This document shows positions 38,551 to 52,700 of a stretch of 64,000 nucleotides of DNA, piece by piece. The notes beneath the pieces were generated by a model. It was not told where the DNA came from, made no database searches, and saw only the letters and a list, made by a program, of their open reading frames with translations. The stretch is from Liolophura sinensis (Eukaryota > Mollusca > Polyplacophora > Chitonida > Chitonidae). A program made the translations under genes and the position numbers. The stretch spans positions 1 through 64,000 of the forward strand of contig NW_027018172.1 of assembly GCF_032854445.1 (NCBI RefSeq), given 5' to 3'. The stretch's first letter is position 1. The number at the start of each line of letters is the position of its first letter.

Positions 38551-41209
38551 AAAACCACACCATTTGTATATAAAAAAAACACAAGGTACTTGATACAATC
38601 CGCTGTAAAAAGTACAATTGAACACTGACCCACATCAATAAGGTGCCAAAGGATGCGCAATTGGGCCAGGCATCTCCAGCTGTTGAAAAATTGCAAATTT
38701 CCTTGGTTTCCATGGAGTAAGAGCCGTTGCTGGGCACGTGATCTTGACATCATTGATTATTCATTTGTGGCTACAGCCAAAAGTATTGGTCGGAGAGCAA
38801 CGCGGTTTGCACCATTCGATTTCTCGTCACAAAATACGTCGGATTAGCCTCTTACCAGCAGCATTGGAACAGTTTTTCTACTTTTGGATTTTTGCCTGGT
38901 CTTTTTGCGAATTGAAATCGGCTACATTAACTATGTACAATCGCGACTGGTCATTACTATATTCAACTTTTCATTATAAGTTATGTGCCCTTCGGTAGCC
39001 CAGACGACGTCAAATCTTTGGGCCAAGCCCATTTAACTCACCCAGCAAATGTCTTACTTCTAAGTCGAAGACAAACTCAATGTCTTTATCTACATGTAGA
39101 AAAACCACACCATTTGTATATAAAAAAAACACAAGGTACTTGATACAATCCGCTGTAAAAAGTACAATTGAACACTGACCCACATCAATAAGGTGCCAAA
39201 GGATGCGCAATTGGGCCAGGCATCTCCAGCTGTTGAAAAATTGCAAATTTCCTTGGTTTCCATGGAGTAAGAGCCGTTGCTGGGCACGTGATCTTGACAT
39301 CATTGATTATTCACTTGTGGCTACAGCCAAAAGTATTGGTCGGAGAGCAACGCGGTTTGCACCATTCGATTTCTCGTCACAAAATACGTCGGATTAGCCT
39401 CTTACCAGCAGCATTGGAACAGTTTTTCCACTTTCGGATTTTTGCCTGGTCTTTTTGCTAATTTAAATCGGCTACATTAACTATGTACAATCGCGACGGG
39501 TCATTACTATATTCAACATTTCATTATAAGTTATGTGCCCTTCGGTAGCCCAGACGACGTCAAATCTTTGGGCCAAGCCCATTTAACTCACCCAACAAAT
39601 GTCTTACTTCTAAGTCGAAGACAAACTCAATGTCTTTATCTACATGTAGAAAAACCACACCATTTGTATATAAAAAAAACACAAGGTACTTGATACAATC
39701 CGCTGTAAAAAGTACAATTGAACACTGACCCACATCAATAAGGTGCCAAAGGATGCGCAATTGGGCCAGGCATCTCCAGCTGTTGAAAAATTGCAAATTT
39801 CCTTGGTTTCCATGGAGTAAGAGCCGTTGCTGGGCACGTGATCTTGACATCATTGATTATTCATTTGTGGCTACAGCCAAAAGTATTGGTCGGAGAGCAA
39901 CGCGGTTTGCACCATTCGATTTCTCGTCACAAAATACGTCGGATTAGCCTCTTACCAGCAGCATTGGAACAGTTTTTCCACTTTTGGATTTTTGCCTGGT
40001 CTTTTTGCTAATTGAAATCGGCTACATTAACTATGTACAATCGCGACTGGTCATTACTATATTCAACTTTTCATTATAAGTTATGTGCCCTTCGGTAGCC
40101 CAGACGACGTCAAATCTTTGGGCCAAGCCCATTTAACTCACCCAACAAATGTCTTACTTCTAAGTCGAAGACAAACTCAATGTCTTTATCTACATGTAGA
40201 AAAACCACACCATTTGTATATAAAAAAAACAAAAGGTACTTGATACAATCCGCTGTAAAAAGTACAATTGAACACTGACCCACATCAATAAGGTGCCAAA
40301 GGATGCGCAATTGGGCCAGGCATCTCCAGCTGTTGAAAAATTGCAAATTTCCTTGGTTTCCATGGAGTAAGAGCCGTTGCTGGGCACGTGATCTTGACAT
40401 CATTGATTATTCATTTGTGGCTACAGCCAAAAGTATTGGTCGGAGAGCAACGCGGTTTGCACCATTCGATTTCTCGTCACAAAATACGTCGGATTAGCCT
40501 CTTACCAGCAGCATTGGAACAGTTTTTCTACTTTTGGATTTTTGCCTGGTCTTTTTGCGAATTGAAATCGGCTACATTAACTATGTACAATCGCGACTGG
40601 TCATTACTATATTCAACTTTTCATTATAAGTTATGTGCCCTTCGGTAGCCCAGACGACGTCAAATCTTTGGGCCAAGCCCATTTAACTCACCCAACAAAT
40701 GTCTTACTTCTAAGTCGAAGACAAACTCAATGTCTTTATCTACATGTAGAAAAACCACACCATTTGTATGTAAAAAAAACACAAGGTACTTGATACAATC
40801 CGCTGTAAAAAGTGCAATTGAACACTGACCCACATCAATAAGGTGCCAAAGGATGCGCAATTGGGCCAGGCATCTCCAGCTGTTGAAAAATTGCAAATTT
40901 CCTTGGTTTCCATGGAGTAAGAGCCGTTGCTGGGCACGTGATCTTGACATCATTGATTATTCACTTGTGGCTACAGCCAAAAGTATTGGTCGGAGAGCAA
41001 CGCGGTTTGCACCATTCGATTTCTCGTCACAAAATACGTCGGATTAGCCTCTTACCAGCAGCATTGGAACAGTTTTTCCACTTTTGGATTTTTGCCTGGT
41101 CTTTTTGCTAATTTAAATCGGCTACATTAACTATGTACAATCGCGACTGGTCATTACTATATTCAACATTTCATTATAAGTTATGTGCCCTTCGGTAGCC
41201 CAGACGACG
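38460..41209 (+). repeat. Five-monomer higher-order repeat unit, triplet copy 1
   Basis: First of three consecutive 2750-bp units. Monomers one to three carry the diagnostic order: standard, then CACTTTCGG with AATTTAAATC and GCGACGGGTC (39497), then a CCACTT/CAACTTTTC monomer. Monomers four and five differ from the other two units: the fifth combines GTATGTAAA, AAGTGC and AATTTAAATC. Confidence 0.8.
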
Positions 41210-43960
41210 TCAAATCTTTGGGCCAAGCCCATTTAACTCACCCAGCAAATGTCTTACTTCTAAGTCGAAGACAAACTCAATGTCTTTATCTACATGTAGA
41301 AAAACCACACCATTTGTATATAAAAAAAACACAAGGTACTTGATACAATCCGCTGTAAAAAGTACAATTGAACACTGACCCACATCAATAAGGTGCCAAA
41401 GGATGCGCAATTGGGCCAGGCATCTCCAGCTGTTGAAAAATTGCAAATTTCCTTGGTTTCCATGGAGTAAGAGCCGTTGCTGGGCACGTGATCTTGACAT
41501 CATTGATTATTCATTTGTGGCTACAGCCAAAAGTATTGGTCGGAGAGCAACGCGGTTTGCACCATTCGATTTCTCGTCACAAAATACGTCGGATTAGCCT
41601 CTTACCAGCAGCATTGGAACAGTTTTTCTACTTTTGGATTTTTGCCTGGTCTTTTTGCGAATTGAAATCGGCTACATTAACTATGTACAATCGCGACTGG
41701 TCATTACTATATTCAACTTTTCATTATAAGTTATGTGCCCTTCGGTAGCCCAGACGACGTCAAATCTTTGGGCCAAGCCCATTTAACTCACCCAGCAAAT
41801 GTCTTACTTCTAAGTCGAAGACAAACTCAATGTCTTTATCTACATGTAGAAAAACCACACCATTTGTATATAAAAAAAACACAAGGTACTTGATACAATC
41901 CGCTGTAAAAAGTACAATTGAACACTGACCCACATCAATAAGGTGCCAAAGGATGCGCAATTGGGCCAGGCATCTCCAGCTGTTGAAAAATTGCAAATTT
42001 CCTTGGTTTCCATGGAGTAAGAGCCGTTGCTGGGCACGTGATCTTGACATCATTGATTATTCACTTGTGGCTACAGCCAAAAGTATTGGTCGGAGAGCAA
42101 CGCGGTTTGCACCATTCGATTTCTCGTCACAAAATACGTCGGATTAGCCTCTTACCAGCAGCATTGGAACAGTTTTTCCACTTTCGGATTTTTGCCTGGT
42201 CTTTTTGCTAATTTAAATCGGCTACATTAACTATGTACAATCGCGACGGGTCATTACTATATTCAACATTTCATTATAAGTTATGTGCCCTTCGGTAGCC
42301 CAGACGACGTCAAATCTTTGGGCCAAGCCCATTTAACTCACCCAGCAAATGTCTTACTTCTAAGTCGAAGACAAACTCAATGTCTTTATCTACATGTAGA
42401 AAAACCACACCATTTGTATATAAAAAAAACACAAGGTACTTGATACAATCCGCTGTAAAAAGTAGAATTGAACACTGACCCACATCAATAAGGTGCCAAA
42501 GGATGCGCAATTGGGCCAGGCATCTCCAGCTGTTGAAAAATTGCAAATTTCCTTGGTTTCCATGGAGTAAGAGCCGTTGCTGGGCACGTGATCTTGACAT
42601 CATTGATTATTCATTTGTGGCTACAGCCAAAAGTATTGGTCGGAGAGCAACGCGGTTTGCACCATTCGATTTCTCGTCACAAAATACGTCGGATTAGCCT
42701 CTTACCAGCAGCATTGGAACAGTTTTTCCACTTTTGGATTTTTGCCTGGTCTTTTTGCTAATTGAAATCGGCTACATTAACTATGTACAATCGCGACTGG
42801 TCATTACTATATTCAACTTTTCATTATAAGTTATGTGCCCTTCGGTAGCCCAGACGACGTCAAATCTTTGGGCCAAGCCCATTTAACTCACCCAACAAAT
42901 GTCTTACTTCTAAGTCGAAGACAAACTCAATGTCTTTATCTACATGTAGAAAAACCACACCATTTGTATATAAAAAAAACACAAGGTACTTGATACAATC
43001 CGCTGTAAAAAGTACAATTGAACACTGACCCACATCAATAAGGTGCCAAAGGATGCGCAATTGGGCCAGGCATCTCCAGCTGTTGAAAAATTGCAAATTT
43101 CCTTGGTTTCCATGGAGTAAGAGCCGTTGCTGGGCACGTGATCTTGACATCATTGATTATTCATTTGTGGCTACAGCCAAAAGTATTGGTCGGAGAGCAA
43201 CGCGGTTTGCACCATTCGATTTCTCGTCACAAAATACGTCGGATTAGCCTCTTACCAGCAGCATTGGAACAGTTTTTCTACTTTTGGATTTTTGCCTGGT
43301 CTTTTTGCGAATTGAAATCGGCTACATTAACTATGTACAATCGCCACTGGTCATTACTATATTCAACTTTTCATTATAAGTTATGTGCCCTTCGGTAGCC
43401 CAGACGACGTCAAATCTTTGGGCCAAGCCCATTTAACTCACCCAACAAATGTCTTACTTCTAAGTCGAAGACAAACTCAATGTCTTTATCTACATGTAGA
43501 AAAACCACACCATTTGTATGTAAAAAAAAACAAAAGGTACTTGATACAATCCGCTGTAAAAAGTACAATTGAACACTGACCCACATCAATAAGGTGCCAA
43601 AGGATGCGCAATTGGGCCAGGCATCTCCAGCTGTTGAAAAATTGCAAATTTCCTTGGTTTCCATGGAGTAAGAGCCGTTGCTGGGCACGTGATCTTGACA
43701 TCATTGATTATTCATTTGTGGCTACAGCCAAAAGTATTGGTCGGAGAGCAACGCGGTTTGCACCATTCGATTTCTCGTCACAAAATACGTCGGATTAGCC
43801 TCTTACCAGCAGCATTGGAACAGTTTTTCTACTTTTGGATTTTTGCCTGGTCTTTTTGCGAATTGAAATCGGCTACATTAACTATGTACAATCGCGACTG
43901 GTCATTACTATATTCAACTTTTCATTATAAGTTATGTGCCCTTCGGTAGCCCAGACGACG
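41210..43960 (+). repeat. Five-monomer higher-order repeat unit, triplet copy 2
   Basis: Second unit (2751 bp). GCGACGGGTC recurs at 42247, exactly one unit after 39497. The third monomer has AAGTAGAATTG (42463), shared with the third unit. The fourth monomer has a private ATCGCCACTGG near 43342. Confidence 0.88.
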
Positions 43961-46710
43961 TCAAATCTTTGGGCCAAGCCCATTTAACTCACCCAGCAAA
44001 TGTCTTACTTCTAAGTCGAAGACAAACTCAATGTCTTTATCTACATGTAGAAAAACCACACCATTTGTATATAAAAAAAACACAAGGTACTTGATACAAT
44101 CCGCTGTAAAAAGTACAATTGAACACTGACCCACATCAATAAGGTGCCAAAGGATGCGCAATTGGGCCAGGCATCTCCAGCTGTTGAAAAATTGCAAATT
44201 TCCTTGGTTTCCATGGAGTAAGAGCCGTTGCTGGGCACGTGATCTTGACATCATTGATTATTCATTTGTGGCTACAGCCAAAAGTATTGGTCGGAGAGCA
44301 ACGCGGTTTGCACCATTCGATTTCTCGTCACAAAATACGTCGGATTAGCCTCTTACCAGCAGCATTGGAACAGTTTTTCTACTTTTGGATTTTTGCCTGG
44401 TCTTTTTGCGAATTGAAATCGGCTACATTAACTATGTACAATCGCGACTGGTCATTACTATATTCAACTTTTCATTATAAGTTATGTGCCCTTCGGTAGC
44501 CCAGACGACGTCAAATCTTTGGGCCAAGCCCATTTAACTCACCCAGCAAATGTCTTACTTCTAAGTCGAAGACAAACTCAATGTCTTTATCTACATGTAG
44601 AAAAACCACACCATTTGTATATAAAAAAAACACAAGGTACTTGATACAATCCGCTGTAAAAAGTGCAATTGAACACTGACCCACATCAATAAGGTGCCAA
44701 AGGATGCGCAATTGGGCCAGGCATCTCCAGCTGTTGAAAAATTGCAAATTTCCTTGGTTTCCATGGAGTAAGAGCCGTTGCTGGGCACGTGATCTTGACA
44801 TCATTGATTATTCACTTGTGGCTACAGCCAAAAGTATTGGTCGGAGAGCAACGCGGTTTGCACCATTCGATTTCTCGTCACAAAATACGTCGGATTAGCC
44901 TCTTACCAGCAGCATTGGAACAGTTTTTCCACTTTCGGATTTTTGCCTGGTCTTTTTGCTAATTTAAATCGGCTACATTAACTATGTACAATCGCGACGG
45001 GTCATTACTATATTCAACATTTCATTATAAGTTATGTGCCCTTCGGTAGCCCAGACGACGTCAAATCTTTGGGCCAAGCCCATTTAACTCACCCAGCAAA
45101 TGTCTTACTTCTAAGTCGAAGACAAACTCAATGTCTTTATCTACATGTAGAAAAACCACACCATTTGTATATAAAAAAAACACAAGGTACTTGATACAAT
45201 CCGCTGTAAAAAGTAGAATTGAACACTGACCCACATCAATAAGGTGCCAAAGGATGCGCAATTGGGCCAGGCATCTCCAGCTGTTGAAAAATTGCAAATT
45301 TCCTTGGTTTCCATGGAGTAAGAGCCGTTGCTGGGCACGTGATCTTGACATCATTGATTATTCATTTGTGGCTACAGCCAAAAGTATTGGTCGGAGAGCA
45401 ACGCGGTTTGCACCATTCGATTTCTCGTCACAAAATACGTCGGATTAGCCTCTTACCAGCAGCATTGGAACAGTTTTTCCACTTTTGGATTTTTGCCTGG
45501 TCATTTTGCTAATTGAAATCGGCTACATTAACTATGTACAATCGCGACTGGTCATTACTATATTCAACTTTTCATTATAAGTTATGTGCCCTTCGGTAGC
45601 CCAGACGACGTCAAATCTTTGGGCCAAGCCCATTTAACTCACCCAACAAATGTCTTACTTCTAAGTCGAAGACAAACTCAATGTCTTTATCTACATGTAG
45701 AAAAACCACACCATTTGTATATAAAAAAAACACAAGGTACTTGATACAATCCGCTGTAAAAAGTACAATTGAACACTGACCCACATCAATAAGGTGCCAA
45801 AGGATGCGCAATTGGGCCAGGCATCTCCAGCTGTTGAAAAATTGCAAATTTCCTTGGTTTCCATGGAGTAAGAGCCGTTGCTGGGCACGTGATCTTGACA
45901 TCATTGATTATTCATTTGTGGCTACAGCCAAAAGTATTGGTCGGAGAGCAACGCGGTTTGCACCATTCGATTTCTCGTCACAAAATACGTCGGATTAGCC
46001 TCTTACCAGCAGCATTGGAACAGTTTTTCTACTTTTGGATTTTTGCCTGGTCTTTTTGCGAATTGAAATCGGCTACATTAACTATGTACAATCGCGACTG
46101 GTCATTACTATATTCAACTTTTCATTATAAGTTATGTGCCCTTCGGTAGCCCAGACGACGTCAAATCTTTGGGCCAAGCCCATTTAACTCACCCAACAAA
46201 TGTCTTACTTCTAAGTCGAAGACAAACTCAATGTCTTTATCTACATGTAGAAAAACCACACCATTTGTATATAAAAAAAACAAAAGGTACTTGATACAAT
46301 CCGCTGTAAAAAGTACAATTGAACACTGACCCACATCAATAAGGTGCCAAAGGATGCGCAATTGGGCCAGGCATCTCCAGCTGTTGAAAAATTGCAAATT
46401 TCCTTGGTTTCCATGGAGTAAGAGCCGTTGCTGGGCACGTGATCTTGACATCATTGATTATTCATTTGTGGCTACAGCCAAAAGTATTGGTCGGAGAGCA
46501 ACGCGGTTTGCACCATTCGATTTCTCGTCACAAAATACGTCGGATTAGCCTCTTACCAGCAGCATTGGAACAGTTTTTCTACTTTTGGATTTTTGCCTGG
46601 TCTTTTTGCGAATTGAAATCGGCTACATTAACTATGTACAATCGCGACTGGTCATTACTATATTCAACTTTTCATTATAAGTTATGTGCCCTTCGGTAGC
46701 CCAGACGACG
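43961..46710 (+). repeat. Five-monomer higher-order repeat unit, triplet copy 3
   Basis: Third unit (2750 bp). GCGACGGGTC recurs near 44998 and AAGTAGAATTG near 45214, one unit after their counterparts. The second monomer has AAGTGC where the previous unit has AAGTAC. The third has TGGTCATTTTGC instead of TGGTCTTTTTGC, and the fifth has GTATATA instead of GTATGTA, showing later substitution or conversion. Confidence 0.88.
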
Positions 46711-49700
46711 TCAAATCTTTGGGCCAAGCCCATTTAACTCACCCAGCAAATGTCTTACTTCTAAGTCGAAGACAAACTCAATGTCTTTATCTACATGTAG
46801 AAAAACCACACCATTTGTATATAAAAAAAAACACAAGGTACTTGATACAATCCGCTGTAAAAAGTACAATTGAACACTGACCCACATCAATAAGGTGCCA
46901 AAGGATGCGCAATTGGGCCAGGCATCTCCAGCTGTTGAAAAATTGCAAATTTCCTTGGTTTCCATGGAGTAAGAGCCGTTGCTGGGCACGTGATCTTGAC
47001 ATCATTGATTATTCATTTGTGGCTACAGCCAAAAGTATTGGTCGGAGAGCAACGCGGTTTGCACCATTCGATTTCTCGTCACAAAATACATCGGATTAGC
47101 CTCTTACCAGCAGCATTGGAACAGTTTTTCTACTTTTGGATTTTTGCCTGGTCTTTTTGCGAATTGAAATCGGCTACATTAACTATGTACAATCGCGACT
47201 GGTCATTACTATATTCAACTTTTCTTTATAAGTTATGTGCCCTTCGGTAGCCCAGACGACGTCAAATCTTTGGGCCAAGCCCATTTAACTCACCCAGCAA
47301 ATGTCTTACTTCTAAGTCGAAGACAAACTCAATGTCTTTATCTACATGTAGAAAAACCACACCATTTGTATATAAAAAAAAACACAAGGTACTTGATACA
47401 ATCCGCTGTAAAAAGTGCAATTGAACACTGACCCACATCAATAAGGTGCCAAAGGATGCGCAATTGGGCCAGGCATCTCCAGCTGTTGAAAAATTGCAAA
47501 TTTCCTTGGTTTCCATGGAGTAAGAGCCGTTACTGGGCACGTGATCTTGACAATTATTCACTTGTGGCTACAGCCAAAAGTATTGGTCGGAGAGCAACGC
47601 GGTTTGCACCATTCGATTTCTCGTCACAAAATACGTCGGATTAGTCTCTTACCAGCAGCATTGGAACAGTTTTTCCACTTTTGGATTTTTGCCTGGTCTT
47701 TTTGCTAATTGAAATCGGCTACATTAACTATGTACAATCGCGACTGGTCATTACTATATTCAACTTTTCATTATAAGTTATGTGCCCTTCGGTAGCCCAG
47801 ACGACGTCAAATCTTTGGGCCAAGCCCATTTAACTCACCCAACAAATGTCTTACTTCTAAGTCGAAGACAAACTCAATGTCTTTATCTACATGTAGAAAA
47901 ACCACACCATTTGTATGTAAAAAAAACAAAAGGTACTTGATACAATCCGCTGTAAAAAGTACAATTGAACACTGACCCACATCAATAAGGTGCCAAAGGA
48001 TGCGCAATTGGGCCAGGCATCTCAGCTGTTGAAAAATTGCAAATTTCCTTGGTTTCCATGGAGTAAGAGCCGTTGCTGGGCACGTGATCTTGACATCATT
48101 GATTATTCATTTGTGGCTACAGCCAAAAGTATTGGTCGGAGAGCAACGCGGTTTGCACCATTCGATTTCTCGTCACAAAATACGTCGGATTAGCCTCTTA
48201 CCAGCAGCATTGGAACAGTTTTTCTACTTTTGGATTTTTGCCTGGTCTTTTTGCGAATTGAAATCGGCTACATTAACTATGTACAATCGCGACTGGTCAT
48301 TACTATATTCAACTTTTCATTATAAGTTATGTGCCCTTCGGTAGCCCAGACGACGTCAAATCTTTGGGCCAAGCCCATTTAACTCACCCAGCAAATGTCT
48401 TACTTCTAAGTCGAAGACAAACTCAATGTCTTTATCTACATGTAGAAAAACCACACCATTTGTATATAAAAAAAAACACAAGGTACTTGATACAATCCGC
48501 TGTAAAAAGTACAATGAACACTGACCCACATCAATAAGGTGCCAAAGGATGCGCAATTTGGGCCAGGCATCTCCAGCTGTTGAAAAATTGCAAATTTCCT
48601 TGGTTTCCATGGAGTAAGAGCCGTTGCTGGGCACGTGATCTTGACATCATTGATTATTCATTTGTGGCTACAGCCAAAAGTATTGGTCGGAGAGCAACGC
48701 GGTTTGCACCATTCGATTTCTCGTCACAAAATACGTCGGATTAGCCTCTGTACCAGCAGCATTGGAAACAGTTTTTCTACTTTTGGATTTTTGCCTGGTC
48801 TTTTTGCGAATTGAAATCGGCTACATTAACTATGTACAATCGCGACTGGTCATTACTATATTCAACTTTTCATTATAAGTTATGTGCCCTTCGGTAGCCC
48901 AGACGACGTCAAATCTTTGGGCCAAGCCCATTTAACTCACCCAACAAATGTCTTACTTCTAAGTCGAAGACAAACTCAATGTCTTTATCTACATGTAGAA
49001 AAACCACACCATTTGTATGTAAAAAAAACAAAAGGTACTTGATACAATCCGCTGTAAAAAGTACAATTGAACACTGACCCACATCAATAAGGTGCCAAAG
49101 GATGCGCAATTGGGCCAGGCATCTCCAGCTGTTGAAAAATTGCAAATTTCCTTGGTTTCCATGGAGTAAGAGCCGTTGCTGGGCACGTGATCTTGACATC
49201 ATTGATTATTCATTTGTGGCTACAGCCAAAAGTATTGGTCGGAGAGCAACGCGGTTTGCACCATTCGATTTCTCGTCACAAAATACGTCGGATTAGCCTC
49301 TTACCAGCAGCATTGGAACAGTTTTTCTACTTTTGGATTTTTGCCTGGTCTTTTTGCGAATTGAAATCGGCTACATTAACTATGTACAATCGCGACTGGT
49401 CATTACTATATTCAACTTTTCATTATAAGTTATGTGCCCTTCGGTAACCCAGACGACGTCAAATCTTTGGGCCAAGCCCATTTAACTCACCCAGCAAATG
49501 TCTTACTTCTAAGTCGAAGACAAACTCAATGTCTTTATCTACATGTAGAAAAACACACCATTTGTATATAAAAAAACACAAGGTACTTGATACAATCCGC
49601 TGTAAAAAGTACAATTGAACACTGACCCACATCAATAAGGTGCCAAAGGATGCGCAATTGGGCCAGGCATCTCCAGCTGTTGAAAAATTGCAAATTTCCT

Positions 49701-52700
49701 TGGTTTCCATGGAGTAAGAGCCGTTGCTGGGCACGTGATCTTGACATCATTGATTATTCATTTGTGGCTACAGCCAAAAGTAATTGGTCGGAGAGCAACG
49801 CGGTTTGCACCATTCGATTTCTCGTCACAAAATACGTCGGATTAGCCTCTTACCAGCAGCATTGGAAACAGTTTTTCTACTTTTGGATTTTTGCCTGGTC
49901 TTTTTGCGAATTGAAATCGGCTACATTAACTATGTACAATCGCGACTGGTCATTACTATATTCAACTTTTCATTATAAGTTTATGTGCCCTTCGGTAGCC
50001 CAGACGACGTCAAATCTTTGGGCCAAGCCCATTTAACTCACCCAGCAAATGTCTTACTTCTAAGTCGAAGACAAACTCAATGTCTTTATCTACATGTAGA
50101 AAAAACCACACCATTTGTATATAAAAAAAACACAAGGTACTTGATACAATCCGCTGTAAAAAAGTGCAATTGAACACTGACCCACATCAATAAGGTGCCA
50201 AAGGATGCGCAATTGGGCCAGGCATCTCCAGCTGTTGAAAAATTGCAAATTTCCTTGGTTTCCATGGAGTAAGAGCCGTTGCTGGGCACGTGATCTTGAC
50301 ATCATTGATTATTCACTGTGGCTACAGCCAAAAGTATTGGTCGGAGAGCAACGCGGTTTGCACCATTCGATTTCTCGTCACAAAATACGTCGGATTAGCC
50401 TCTTACCAGCAGCATTGGAACAGTTTTTCCACTTTCGGATTTTTGCCTGGTCTTTTTGCTAATTGAAATCGGCTACATTAACTATGTACAATCGCGACTG
50501 GTCATTACTATATTCAACATTTCATTATAAGTTATGTGCCCTTCGGTAGCCCAGACGACGTCAAATCTTTGGGCCAAGCCCATTTAACTCACCCAGCAAA
50601 TGTCTTACTTCTAAGTCGAAGACAAACTCAATGTCTTTATCTACATGTAGAAAAACCACACCATTTGTATATAAAAAAAACACAAGGTACTTGATACAAT
50701 CCGCTGTAAAAAGTACAATTGAACACTGACCCACATCAATAAGGTGCCAAAGGATGCGCAATTGGGCAGGCATCTCCAGCTGTTGAAAAATTGCAAATTT
50801 CCTTGGTTTCCATGGAGTAAGAGCCGTTGCTGGGCACGTGATCTTGACATCATTGATTATTCATTTGTGGCTACAGCCAAAAGTATTGGTCGGAGAGCAA
50901 CGCGGTTTGCACCATTCGATTTCTCGTCACAAAATACGTCGGATTAGCCTCTTACCAGCAGCATTGGAACAGTTTTTCTACTTTTGGATTTTTGCCTGGT
51001 CTTTTTGCGAATTGAAATCGGCTACATTAACTATGTACAATCGCGACTGGTCATTACTATATTCAACTTTTCTTTATAAGTTATGTGCCCTTCGGTAGCC
51101 CAGACGACGTCAAATCTTTGGGCAAGCCCATTTAACTCACCCAACAAATGTCTTACTTCTAAGTCGAAGACAAACTCAATGTCTTTATCTACATGTAGAA
51201 AAACCACACCATTTGTATGTAAAAAAAACAAAAGGTACTTGATACAATCCGCTGTAAAAAGTACAATTGAATACTGACCCACATCAATAAGGTGCCAAAG
51301 GATGCGCAATTGGGCCAGGCATCTCCAGCTGTTGAAAAATTGCAAATTTCCTTGGTTTCCATGGAGTAAGAGCCGTTGCTGGGCACGTGATCTTGACATC
51401 ATTGATTATTCATTTGTGGCTACAGCCAAAAGTATTGGTCGGAGAGCAACGCGGTTTGCACCATTCGATTTCTCGTCACAAAATACGTCGGATTAGCCTC
51501 TTACCAGCAGCATTGGAACAGTTTTTCTACTTTTGGATTTTTGCCTGGTCTTTTTGCGAATTGAAATCGGCTACATTAACTATGTACAATCGCGACTGGT
51601 CATTACTATATTCAACTTTTCATTATAAGTTATGTGCCCTTCGGTAACCCAGACGACGTCAAATCTTTGGGCCAAGCCCATTTAACTCACCCAGCAAATG
51701 TCTTACTTCTAAGTCGAAGACAAACTCAATGTCTTTATCTACATGTAGAAAAACCACACCATTTGTATATAAAAAAACACAAGGTACTTGATACAATCCG
51801 CTGTAAAAAGTACAATTGAACACTGACCCACATCAATAAGGTGCCAAAGGATGCGCAATTGGGCCAGGCATCTCCAGCTGTTGAAAAATTGCAAATTTCC
51901 TTGGTTTCCATGGAGTAAGAGCCGTTTGCTGGGCACGTGATCTTGACATCATTGATTATTCATTTGTGGCTACAGCCAAAAGTATTGGTCGGAGAGCAAC
52001 GCGGTTTGCACCATTCGATTTCTCGTCACAAAATACGTCGGATTAGCCTCTTACCAGCAGCATTGGAACAGTTTTTCCACTTTCGGATTTTTGCCTGGTC
52101 TTTTTGCTAATTTAAATCGGCTACATTAACTATGTACAATCGCGACGGGTCATTACTATATTCAACATTTCATTATAAGTTATGTGCCCTTCGGTAGCCC
52201 AGACGACGTCAAATCTTTGGGCCAAGCCCATTTAACTCACCCAGCAAATGTCTTACTTCTAAGTCGAAGACAAACTCAATGTCTTTATCTACATGTAGAA
52301 AAACCACACCATTTGTATATAAAAAAAACACAAGGTACTTGATACAATCCGCTGTAAAAAGTACAATTGAACACTGACCCACATCAATAAGGTGCCAAAG
52401 GATGCGCAATTGGGCCAGGCATCTCCAGCTGTTGAAAAATTGCAAATTTCCTTGGTTTCCATGGAGTAAGAGCCGTTGCTGGGCACGTGATCTTGACATC
52501 ATTGGTTATTCATTTGTGGCTACAGCCAAAAGTATTGGTCGGAGAGCAACGCGGTTTGCACCATTCGATTTCTCGTCACAAAATACGTCGGATTAGCCTC
52601 TTACCAGCAGCATTGGAACAGTTTTTCTACTTTTGGATTTTTGCCTGGTCTTTTTGCGAATTGAAATCGGCTACATTAACTATGTACAATCGCGACTGGT

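Noticed and set aside
49650-50036. A 128-codon plus-strand frame
   Set aside because: Depends on an extra A near 49782 and an extra A near 49867 in the indel-rich stretch; absent from clean monomers.
51031-51402. A 123-codon minus-strand frame spanning a monomer junction
   Set aside because: Created by a one-base deletion (GGGCAAGCC near 51121) in the second indel cluster.
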